Part shown: piece after piece, positions 56,609 to 64,000 of the stretch
How positions within the stretch are numbered: the stretch's first letter is position 1
Layout: every line of letters starts with the position of its first letter
Assembly: GCA_016930835.1 (NCBI GenBank)
Contig: JAFGGA010000204.1
Location: 20,801 to 84,800, forward strand
Direction: 5' to 3'
DNA from: Deltaproteobacteria bacterium
GTDB lineage: Bacteria; Desulfobacterota; DSM-4660; Desulfatiglandales; HGW-15
DNA: 64,000 bases
The notes under the pieces: generated by a model
What the model was told of the DNA's origin: nothing
Databases searched by the model: none
The model's input: the letters and a program-made list of their open reading frames with translations, nothing else
Made by a program: the position numbers and the translations under genes

Positions 56609-56713
56609 GATCTCCTCCGTATTAAGAACTTGGTTTGTCTCACTCATCCCTGTTAAACTTCGGGGAGATGATCATTGGATATTACTCAATAGAATTGAGC
56701 GGAACAAATTCAG

Positions 56714-56745
56714 ATTAGACTTATATTAATATAATTTCGTCTAAT
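56714..56745. promoter_or_regulatory. Palindromic operator-like site upstream of cheA
   Basis: Arms ATTAGAC (56714-56720) and GTCTAAT (56739-56745) flank an inner palindrome ATATTAATAT. On the minus strand a TTGATT ... TTAATA sigma-70-like pair overlaps it. A regulator site is inferred from symmetry only. Confidence 0.4.
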
Positions 56746-56796
56746 GAATCAAGTATCAAACCACACGATTCATTATTAGCGGGTAATCATCACGAT

Positions 56797-57111
56797 TTAG
56801 TGAGCGGTCTCCGTTTTGACTTCAAAATGCTGATCCAACCGCATGGTATTAAACAGATTATAGATATTTTGGGAAACATTGGTTATGGACAGCGATCCAC
56901 CTACATTCTCCAATGAATTATGGGTGGCGATGAGGATGCCCAATCCGACTGAATCGATCATCTTTACACCTGTCAGATCGATCGTCATTTCAACAACCCC
57001 CTGATCCAAGAACTTACGCAAGCTTTGACGAAAATCTTCGGCCATCGAAGCGGTAATATCCTTGCCCGGCTTGATGGTTTTTCTGGTGATGGTTCTTTTT
57101 GCTTTTGCCAT
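56797..57111 (-). CDS. STAS-domain anti-anti-sigma factor-like protein
   Basis: 104 residues from the ATG at 57111 (GGAGGG upstream); upstream in-frame codons are not family-like. STAS fold with LTGVKMIDSVGLGILIATHN, where the Ser after Asp is the usual phosphorylation site, and GGSLSITNVSQNIYNLFNTM. SpoIIAA/RsbV-like antagonist, expected partner of the ATPase at 57449 and substrate cycle of the phosphatase at 57908. Confidence 0.9.
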   Translation of the reverse strand: MAKAKRTITRKTIKPGKDITASMAEDFRQSLRKFLDQGVVEMTIDLTGVKMIDSVGLGILIATHNSLENVGGSLSITNVSQNIYNLFNTMRLDQHFEVKTETAH

Positions 57112-57448
57112 ATTACCCTCCATCGGAAGTGACATCGTTATTCTTGAAATAAAAGGCCTACCCGGAGCACCACCCTCCATACGGCGAAGTCGAATACCTT
57201 CGAGTCCCTAAACGTTAGATGTCCGGAATGAATTTCATGCGATATCCGTGCCATATTATCATTTCTGAAATCTTTATAAGACTCCTTATTAAAACATAGA
57301 TTTCAATCCCATAGCAAGTTATTCAAACATTCATTCGATACGCTATGACATCTATTGAACGGCCTATTGGGTGAAACGAGGAAAGGTCGGGAAGGTTCGT
57401 GATGTAATTGGATACAAGGTTTCATGGAAACCCCTTGGCCGGAAGGAC
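57112..57448. other. Short intergenic stretch
   Basis: No gene, repeat or clear terminator recognised in these 337 bases. Confidence 0.5.
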
Positions 57449-57871
57449 TTAAATCCTCTTTTCCATGATCAATTTATTACCCTTTCGATTGTATCTCATA
57501 CTTGTAAAGAACCGCTTCATAATCGCCAAACCCCTACCCGACTCCTCTTTGAAGGGTAGGCCCTTTTCCATGCAGCGCTTCCAATCAAAACCATCACCTT
57601 CATCTTCTACTTCCATAATCAATACATCTCCTTTCATTCGAAGCGTCAAGCAGACGGTCTTTTTGAGATCCTTTTTGCTTCCGTGGGTCACCGCGTTATT
57701 CAGTGCTTCCCTCATTCCCAGGACAATATCAAAAGACTGTGATGGGTCTTTAATCCCCGCGTGGCTTAAAAATTGTTCTATCTTTCGAGTGGTCCTGTCT
57801 ACGTTCTCCAATGTGGCCGGGAACGGCAGTATAATGGTTTTAGGGGTCTTCAATACCTTTGAATCCGTCAT
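57449..57871 (-). CDS. RsbW/SpoIIAB-like serine kinase (HATPase)
   Basis: About 140 residues; starts at 57895, 57880 and 57871 are all possible, the last best spaced from AAAGGAGG. GHKL ATPase motifs: N-box GMREALNNAVTHGSK, G1 VEDEGDGFDW, G2 SGRGLAIM. Anti-sigma kinases of this family phosphorylate a STAS partner, here the product of 56797-57111. No cognate sigma factor is in the window. Confidence 0.87.
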   Translation of the reverse strand: MTDSKVLKTPKTIILPFPATLENVDRTTRKIEQFLSHAGIKDPSQSFDIVLGMREALNNAVTHGSKKDLKKTVCLTLRMKGDVLIMEVEDEGDGFDWKRCMEKGLPFKEESGRGLAIMKRFFTSMRYNRKGNKLIMEKRI

Positions 57872-57907
57872 CCGGAGCATTACCTCCTTTACCATGCATC
57901 GCCGGGA

Positions 57908-59029
57908 TTACACCTCTATCCCAAGAACGACGATATCATCCTCAAAGACTTTTGTTTTTTGATGCATCACGTCCCTTAAACAGGCGACCGCGTCAACAAC
58001 AGGCATGTCACGCAAGTCCCGGCAGGCATTGGAAAGATCTTCCAATCCTTTTGTCCAGACGTTTTTATCGCCGGGCCGTTCTATAAGTCCATCCGAATAG
58101 AGGAAAAAACGGTCTCCTCTTCTGACATGTATGTCCTTAACCTCAAAAAAGACGTCGTGAAATGCCCCCAACACATCACCCATCAGTTTGATCAGTTCAA
58201 CATCTCCGTTTTTGGGAATATACACGGCCGGGGGATGTCCGCAATTGATCAGGGACATGGTTTCCGATTTGCGATTCAGCCTGGCATAACAAGCCGTGAG
58301 GTATTTTCCTTCTTGGAGGATTTCCTCCAACACGTGGTTGATCATCCGCATACTTTCAGCGGGTTGGTAGATGGGTATGCAATTTTGCTTTAGCAGAGCC
58401 TTTACGGCCGATGTCATGTAGCTGGTGGCGATGTCATGTCCGGATATGTCCGCTACAAAATATCCATAGATGTCATCCGAGATCTGCAATACATCGTAAA
58501 AATCACCGCCCGCTTCCAACAATGACTGATAACATACCCCGAAATTTGCCCCGGGAATGTCTTCAGGCGATACCAGCATGGATTCCTGCGCATCTTTAAT
58601 CTGTCGTAATCTGTCCGCTTGGCTGGAGATGAGCGTGTTCGTGGCCAAGGATAGTTGGAGATGTAGCCTTACCCGGGCCAGAACCTCCTGCCCGTGAAAA
58701 GGCTTTGTGATGTAGTCCACGGCCCCCAGATCAAAACCCGTTATTTTGGAATCCACCCCGTCTTTTCCCGTTAAAAAAATGACGGGGATATGGACGGTCC
58801 TGGGATCTTCCTTGAGCTGTCGGATGACCTCGAAACCATCCTCACCGGGCATGATGATATCAAGCAGGATCAAGTCCGGCTGATTCTTGGAGGCAATGGT
58901 GCGTGCCGTGGGTCCGTCATATGCCGTTATGACATGATAACCCTCTTTCTTGAGTGTCCGTTCGAGCACTTTAATGCCGATGGGTTCATCATCGACCAAA
59001 AGGATGGTGAGATTTTTATTCTCATTCAT
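57908..59029 (-). CDS. Receiver - PP2C phosphatase (RsbU-like)
   Basis: 373 residues. Receiver 1-125: ILLVDDEPIG, LILLDIIMPGEDG, FLTGKDG, YITKPFHGQE. PP2C/SpoIIE domain ~155-373: GANFGVCYQSLLEAGGDFYD, VADISGHDIATSYM, LINCGHPPAVY, FFLYSDGLIE, DDIVVLGIEV; the metal-binding aspartates are present. It should dephosphorylate the STAS protein when its receiver is phosphorylated. Confidence 0.93.
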   Translation of the reverse strand: MNENKNLTILLVDDEPIGIKVLERTLKKEGYHVITAYDGPTARTIASKNQPDLILLDIIMPGEDGFEVIRQLKEDPRTVHIPVIFLTGKDGVDSKITGFDLGAVDYITKPFHGQEVLARVRLHLQLSLATNTLISSQADRLRQIKDAQESMLVSPEDIPGANFGVCYQSLLEAGGDFYDVLQISDDIYGYFVADISGHDIATSYMTSAVKALLKQNCIPIYQPAESMRMINHVLEEILQEGKYLTACYARLNRKSETMSLINCGHPPAVYIPKNGDVELIKLMGDVLGAFHDVFFEVKDIHVRRGDRFFLYSDGLIERPGDKNVWTKGLEDLSNACRDLRDMPVVDAVACLRDVMHQKTKVFEDDIVVLGIEV

Positions 59030-59040
59030 AGGGAATCGGC

Positions 59041-59367
59041 CTATGCTGTTTCACCGGTAATTTCTATAGCGATCTGGTCAAGGTGTTTTTTGATGGTATC
59101 CACAGCCTCGGAGGCGCCGTCCAGCCTGTCTTGACGCGCGTTCAATTCCACATCCTTGGCCACCTCGAAAATCTCCATAAATCCGAGGTTCCCGGATGCG
59201 CCCTTGATGGAATGAGAGGATTTGACGACCTCTTCAATGTCTTCCGTCTGGACGGCTACCTTCAATTGACCCAGGTCGGACTTTCCTGTTTCCAGAAAAA
59301 GCTCCACCAATTCCAGAAACTCGTCTTTTTCCAATCCCAACCTTTCCGATAAAGCTGTAACATTCAT
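59041..59367 (-). CDS. Hpt phosphotransfer protein
   Basis: 108 residues from the ATG at 59367, eight bases after GGAGG. Helical Hpt domain with phosphorylatable His in VVKSSHSIKGASGNLGFMEI. It probably relays phosphate between the upstream hybrid kinase, which lacks its own Hpt, and the receiver-phosphatase 11 bases downstream. Confidence 0.9.
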   Translation of the reverse strand: MNVTALSERLGLEKDEFLELVELFLETGKSDLGQLKVAVQTEDIEEVVKSSHSIKGASGNLGFMEIFEVAKDVELNARQDRLDGASEAVDTIKKHLDQIAIEITGETA

Positions 59368-59581
59368 GTTTGTGTCCTCCATTGTTGAAAAACTTCCTTT
59401 TTTAAGCCAACTGCATCCCATTGAGCTTTTACCATGCTCAAGGGTCACAGGGGTTATGGATCTCTCATTTCATAGATCCATCCTGACACAATCGACCTAC
59501 ATGAATTGATTCAGAGCTACACAAAAATGGCTTATAACACCAAATCGCCTCCGAATCAATCACGCTTTCTGTGTTGCTCCG

Positions 59582-61597
59582 TTAATCTTGTGTTTCGGGA
59601 TCGCTTCTTTCAAGGCGACCGGAAAGCTGTTTATGAATAGCATTGTATAATTCCTTCGGATTGACGGGCTTTGAGACATAATCATTCATCCCCGCTTCCA
59701 GACATTTTTCCCGATCCCCTTTCATGGCGTGGGCCGTCATGGCAATAATTGGGAGCCGGGGATCAATAACTTTTGATTGAAATTCTCGAATGATTCGGGT
59801 GGCCTCGATTCCGTCCATCTCCGGCATTTGCACATCCATCAAAACCAGATCATAGGGTGTCCGGGTTAAAGCCTGAATGGCTTCTTTCCCATCGGAAACA
59901 GTATCGATACGGTATCCGAATTTTTCAATGATGCGTGTAGCCAATCTTTGGTTTACGGCATTATCTTCGGCCAATAAGATGCGGATATTCCGCCTTTTCT
60001 CCTCTTCGATGGTATGGCGCGTAACCATGGGAATTTCCGGTTCCTTGGACCTATTGAAGGATCGTTCCGCCACGGATAATAGACATGCATAGAGTTGTGA
60101 CGGTTTGATGGGTTTGGAGAGATAACCTGAGAATCCTGATTTTTGCAAAAGTCCGGCTTCTCCGCGTTGACCCATGGCCGTTAACATTACGAGGGCGGGA
60201 TTCCCCAGTTCCGGATCGGCCTGGATCGTGCGACCCATGACCTCCGGATCCATACTCCGCAGCTGTCTATTGATGATCACAATCTGATAAGGATCGTTAT
60301 CCAAGCGGGCGTTACGAAGTCTTGTAAAAGCTGAAGGTCCATTGATGGCCATATCGAATCGACAGCCTATGGCGCTTAATTGCTCCCTCAATAGCCGGCG
60401 ACTGGTCCTGCGGTCATCAATGATGAATACCCGCAAGGCATCCAACCGAATCAACCGACTCTCTTCTTTTTTATTTTGCTCCTTTTGTTTTTCAAGCACC
60501 GTCGTGAACCAGAAGGTTGACCCTTTTCCTTCCCGGCTTTCGACGCCGATACCTCCGCCCATCATCTCTGCAAGCTGCTTGGAAATGGCCAAACCCAAAC
60601 CCGTGCCCCCGTATTTCCGGCTGATGGATGCATCAATCTGAGAAAAGGACTTGAATAACCGTTCCATCTTTTCTTCAGAGATGCCCGCGCCTGTATCGGT
60701 AACATGATAACGTACGGTGGTGTGAGTTGCCGTCTCATGGTCAAGAGACGTGCGGATCACGATTTGCCCCTTTTCAGTGAATTTAACGGCATTGCTGATG
60801 AGATTGATTAATATTTGTCTGATCCTGCCCGGATCACCTCGAACCAGGGACGGGACCTCTGGTTCAATGATGCAACCCAATTCCAGGTCTTTCTCATGAG
60901 CTCTAAAGGCCACCACATCGGTTGTATCTTCAATCGTCAACCGCAAATCAAAATCAATACATTCCAACTCCAGTTGACCGGCCTCGATCTTGGAGTAATC
61001 CAGGATATCATTAATAATAGATAGTAGGGAATCTCCTGAATTTTTTAAAATCTCAATGTATTCTCGCTGTTCCTCATCCAATTCGGTCTCAGCCAAGAGT
61101 CCGGCCATTCCCACGACACCGTTCAAGGGTGTGCGAATTTCATGGCTCATGTTGGCCAGAAACATACTCTTTGTCCGGTTGGCCATCTCGGCTATCTCTT
61201 TGGCTTCCTTTAATTCCTCCTCCGACTTTTTTCTTTCGGTAATGTCCTCCACTGTTCCGGTATAATGGACACCTGCATCGGTAAAAACTGGCGATGATCG
61301 AAGGTGTACCCAGAACTCGCGACCATTCTGGGAAATAACCCGGCAATCTTTATCAAAAACATTGAAGCACTCAACCGATTCAGCCCACTCTGATGCAATC
61401 GTCTCTCTTTCTTCGGGATGGATGAGTTGTCGCCAGTCTAGAGAAAAACTTTCCTCCAGACTGACGCCGAAAAGATTCTGCCATCGAGTGTTGGTATAGA
61501 GGCAATGGCCGTTTTCATCAGACTCGAAGATCCCCACGGGCAATGTCTCCGAGATCAGACGAAATCTTTCTTCTTTGCTCCTTAGCTGATTTTCCAA
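59582..61597 (-). CDS. Hybrid sensor histidine kinase PAS - HisKA - HATPase - REC - REC
   Basis: 671 residues from a TTG; no better start exists between it and an upstream stop, and the frame opens with a linker-like coil (ENQLRSKEERFRLI), so the gene may have lost an N-terminal sensor. PAS ~10-125; H-box MSHEIRTPLNGVVGMAG; N-box, G1 VTDTGAGI, G2 GTGLGLAISKQLA. First receiver has Asn where the phospho-Asp belongs (IVIINRQLRSMD), a pseudo-receiver; the second is intact (LVLMDVQMPEMDG). Head of the partner-switching cluster. Confidence 0.9.
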   Translation of the reverse strand: MENQLRSKEERFRLISETLPVGIFESDENGHCLYTNTRWQNLFGVSLEESFSLDWRQLIHPEERETIASEWAESVECFNVFDKDCRVISQNGREFWVHLRSSPVFTDAGVHYTGTVEDITERKKSEEELKEAKEIAEMANRTKSMFLANMSHEIRTPLNGVVGMAGLLAETELDEEQREYIEILKNSGDSLLSIINDILDYSKIEAGQLELECIDFDLRLTIEDTTDVVAFRAHEKDLELGCIIEPEVPSLVRGDPGRIRQILINLISNAVKFTEKGQIVIRTSLDHETATHTTVRYHVTDTGAGISEEKMERLFKSFSQIDASISRKYGGTGLGLAISKQLAEMMGGGIGVESREGKGSTFWFTTVLEKQKEQNKKEESRLIRLDALRVFIIDDRRTSRRLLREQLSAIGCRFDMAINGPSAFTRLRNARLDNDPYQIVIINRQLRSMDPEVMGRTIQADPELGNPALVMLTAMGQRGEAGLLQKSGFSGYLSKPIKPSQLYACLLSVAERSFNRSKEPEIPMVTRHTIEEEKRRNIRILLAEDNAVNQRLATRIIEKFGYRIDTVSDGKEAIQALTRTPYDLVLMDVQMPEMDGIEATRIIREFQSKVIDPRLPIIAMTAHAMKGDREKCLEAGMNDYVSKPVNPKELYNAIHKQLSGRLERSDPETQD

Positions 61598-62085
61598 CTT
61601 GTTGTTTAGGCCCTTACTTTTTTATTAGATATCGGTATATGTGATAGATGCTTATGAATGTCATAATCATTGTCTAATGCATATGCATCTATAAGCCAAT
61701 ATCCATCCAGAAATACCCTGAACCCCTTCCATTGACCCCCTCCCGCTCGGGAAGGAGGGATTAATGGGGGGACACTAAACGAACATTTGCGGGTGCAAAT
61801 TTTCAGCCATCATCCATGCCTTTGTATTTTCAAGCCGTTAGCCGATAGCTGAATGCCGAGTGCCGATAACTTGAATCCTAAAATGTTCGTTTCTGGATGA
61901 GCAATAATTATGCGATATTCATGCCATGCCATCGGGACTGTTTATCTATTTGATAAAGGGAGGGATTACAGACAATTGGCGGGCTATTACCGGGAAATGA
62001 GGCACAATCAAGTCAATTCCTTGACACCGCGCCCGGGTTGGGGTATTGCAACGATAACAAGTTGCATTTCAAGGAGGAAAGATTC
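61598..62085. repeat. Gap between divergent genes with dispersed repeats
   Basis: 61734-61775 carries CCCCTCCCGCTCGGGAAGG and GGATTAATGGGGG, the same family as 27757. 61835-61872 holds the AGCTGAATGCCGAGTGCCGA repeat. 62047-62069 is an inverted repeat TGCAAC/GTTGCA just before the AAGGAGG site of ilvD, possibly an operator. Confidence 0.55.
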
Positions 62086-63747
62086 ATGCGTTCCGATCTT
62101 ATGAAAAAAGGAGTGGAAAGGGCACCCCATCGATCACTATGTAAGGCCATGGGGTATACGGATGAAGAGATCCAGCGTCCCATTATCGGTATCGCTAATT
62201 CAGCGAATGAGGTGGTGCCGGGACACCTGCATCTGAATGAGATCGCCCAGGCTGTCAAAAAAGGTATATTGACGGCCGGTGGTACGCCCATGGAATTCTC
62301 CACCATAGGACTTTGTGACGGGATTGCCATGGGCCACGCTGGCATGAAATACTCGTTGATCTCCCGGGAACTGATTGCGGACTCGGTTGAGATCATGGCA
62401 ATGGCCTTCCCGTTTGACGGTTTGGTGTTGATCTGCAATTGCGATAAGATCGTTCCCGGGATGCTCATGGCTATGTTGCGTCTGAATATCCCGGCCGTCA
62501 TGGTGAGCGGCGGGCCCATGCTGGCGGGGCGTCTCGGTGATAGGGCACTGGATGTGATCAGCGTCTTTGAAGCGGTCGGGGCTCGCGCATCCGGTAAGAT
62601 CACCGATGAAGAACTGGCCGTGATTGAGGAGAATGCCTGTCCGGGATCCGGTTCTTGCTCTGGTATGTTCACGGCCAATTCCATGAACTGTCTCAGTGAG
62701 GCCCTCGGGCTCGCCTTGCCGGGAAACGGTACGATCCCCGCGGTGACGGCCGGCCGCATCCGATTGGCCAGAGAAGCAGGCAAAAAGGTCATGTACCTGG
62801 TGGAAAAGGATATAAAGCCCAGGGATATCGCGACGCGAAAGGCATTTGAGAATGCCATCCACATGGAGATGGCCCTTGGAAGCTCCACCAATACGGTCCT
62901 GCATCTTCCGGCCATCGCCCACGAGGCGGGAATTCGGCTTGACCTGGACCTCTTTAATCAAATCAGCTCAAAAACACCTAATCTCTGTAAGATTTCACCG
63001 GCCGGTCCGGCACATATGGAGGACCTGGATCGAGCGGGCGGCATATCCGCCGTGATGGGAGAGCTGAAGAAGAAAGGCCTGATTGATTTGGATCTCATCA
63101 CCGCTACCGGCCGATCCATTGGGGAAAACATCGGTTCCGCCGCATCCCTGGATCATAAAATTATTCGCGCCGTTGATTCACCTTACTCGGAGGACGGCGG
63201 CCTGGCCATCTTGTTCGGCAATCTGGCACCGGACGGTGCGGTTGTAAAAAAATCAGCAGTGGATCCTTCCATGCTCAAACATAATGGTCCGGCTCGCGTT
63301 TTCGAGACGGAGGAATCCGCCATGGAGGCCATCATGGCCGGCAAGATCCGGAAAGGCGATGTGGTGGTGATCCGATATGAGGGTCCTAAAGGGGGACCCG
63401 GCATGCGAGAGATGCTCTCACCCACGTCGGCCCTGGCTGGCGCCGGTTTGGACAAGGATGTGGCGCTGATCACGGATGGGCGGTTTTCAGGTGGGACAAG
63501 GGGTGCGGCCATCGGCCATGTCTCACCTGAGGCACAGGAAGGCGGGCCTATTGCCGTTGTCCGGGAAGGAGACATGATTGAGATCAATATTCCCGAACGA
63601 TCCCTTAACGTGAAGCTGGATCAAGGAGAGATTGACAATCGTTTAAAAAATTGGATCCGACCGGATTATAAGGTCAAAAAAGGATATTTATATCGATACG
63701 CCAAACAGGTGACCTCAGCCAGTACGGGCGCCGTATTTAAGGAATAA
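62086..63747 (+). CDS. ilvD: Dihydroxy-acid dehydratase IlvD
   Basis: 553 residues from the ATG at 62086, preceded by AAGGAGG; a longer in-frame start at 62038 is upstream of this site. IlvD/Edd signatures: [13 protein letters not shown] and [18 protein letters not shown] (iron-sulfur and substrate site cysteines), [19 protein letters not shown]. It makes 2-keto acids for valine, leucine and isoleucine synthesis. Housekeeping gene, unrelated to the motility cluster. Confidence 0.97.
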   Translation: MRSDLMKKGVERAPHRSLCKAMGYTDEEIQRPIIGIANSANEVVPGHLHLNEIAQAVKKGILTAGGTPMEFSTIGLCDGIAMGHAGMKYSLISRELIADSVEIMAMAFPFDGLVLICNCDKIVPGMLMAMLRLNIPAVMVSGGPMLAGRLGDRALDVISVFEAVGARASGKITDEELAVIEENACPGSGSCSGMFTANSMNCLSEALGLALPGNGTIPAVTAGRIRLAREAGKKVMYLVEKDIKPRDIATRKAFENAIHMEMALGSSTNTVLHLPAIAHEAGIRLDLDLFNQISSKTPNLCKISPAGPAHMEDLDRAGGISAVMGELKKKGLIDLDLITATGRSIGENIGSAASLDHKIIRAVDSPYSEDGGLAILFGNLAPDGAVVKKSAVDPSMLKHNGPARVFETEESAMEAIMAGKIRKGDVVVIRYEGPKGGPGMREMLSPTSALAGAGLDKDVALITDGRFSGGTRGAAIGHVSPEAQEGGPIAVVREGDMIEINIPERSLNVKLDQGEIDNRLKNWIRPDYKVKKGYLYRYAKQVTSASTGAVFKE

Positions 63748-63870
63748 GGCTGAGTGTTCAAGGTTCAAGGTTCATGGGCCAAGTACCTTGGACGATTTGT
63801 ATTTCAAAAAGCCATAGTATCGAATCACATTATTTTATTACCTGAATCTTGCACCCATTATCGTAGCGAG

Positions 63871-63978
63871 GCGCCGAAAGCCTGACTATAAAGCGAAGTT
63901 GGAGTGATTTTGGCCCGCAGGCATATTACCGATATGGTGAGGATCAAAATCACGAAACAAGCTTTATCGTCAAGGCGC
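63871..63978. repeat. Large imperfect inverted repeat
   Basis: GCGCC ... GACTATAAAGC (63871-63893) pairs with GCTTTATCGTCAAGGCGC (63961-63978), and AGTGATTTTGG pairs with ATCAAAATCAC further in. The whole forms a ~108-base hairpin with central GATATGGTGAGG. Degenerate GTTCAAGGTTCAAGGTTCA units lie just before (63757-63775). Confidence 0.6.
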
Positions 63979-64000
63979 TTCAAGCCGCAGTAGATGATTG

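Noticed and set aside
61863..61870. Exact GCCGATAA -10-like sequence upstream of ilvD
   Set aside because: Part of a degenerate GCCGA-containing repeat with no -35 partner; ilvD is not a flagellar gene.

Overview
The window looks like chromosomal DNA from a motile, Gram-negative, anaerobic-type bacterium. Desulfobacterota (a Desulfobacterales relative) is the best guess. The reasons are the gene content (flagellin/FliD/FliS/FlaG, several che loci, a chemoreceptor with a CxxCH haem-type motif, PilZ/HD-GYP proteins), sigma-54 and sigma-28 type promoters, medium GC, and many short dispersed palindromic intergenic repeats. No RNA gene was seen. The taxon is an inference.

Region 1 (1-31239, all + strand) is a large glycan-modification island around one flagellin gene (24538-25659). 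It holds about eleven glycosyltransferase polypeptides (GT2, GT4/GT1 and GT9 folds, many fused to TPRs and some carrying two or three catalytic modules), three methyltransferase proteins (one fused to an alpha/alpha toroid, one FkbM), two proteins with sulfotransferase domains and one deacetylase-GT4-GT2-TPR giant. A GT4-GT9-GT2/TPR order recurs, suggesting cassette duplication. The position suggests the cluster builds a methylated, possibly sulfated glycan on flagellin. That is inference; an O-antigen or capsule role is not excluded.

Region 2 (24300-36439) is the flagellar filament block: flagellin with a sigma-28-like promoter and a structured leader containing a CsrA-type AAGGAT hexaloop, a strong terminator overlapped by a sigma-54 promoter, then an oversized fliD with a triplicated insert domain, fliS and flaG.

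Region 3 (36736-40948) holds a receiver-SHOCT protein, a receiver-GAF-HD-GYP protein, a PilZ protein, a degenerate histidine kinase and a convergent orphan gene with its own sigma-54 promoter, probably motility related.

Region 4 (41204-46149, - strand) has an intact cheZ-cheY pair and, downstream of it, a visibly decayed cheA-cheD-HDOD-cheB operon with frameshifts and internal deletions. Upstream lie an M23 peptidase and a secreted protein behind a sigma-28-like promoter.

Region 5 (46150-48573) is repeat-rich with one ZIP transporter gene.

Region 6 (48574-61597, - strand) is a co-directional signalling cluster of about 13 kb: hybrid kinase, Hpt, receiver-PP2C phosphatase, anti-sigma-type ATPase, STAS protein, CheA-CheW-REC hybrid, CxxCH chemoreceptor, CheW, CheB, CheR and a response regulator. 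It joins a chemosensory array to a partner-switching module. ilvD (62086-63747, +) ends the window.
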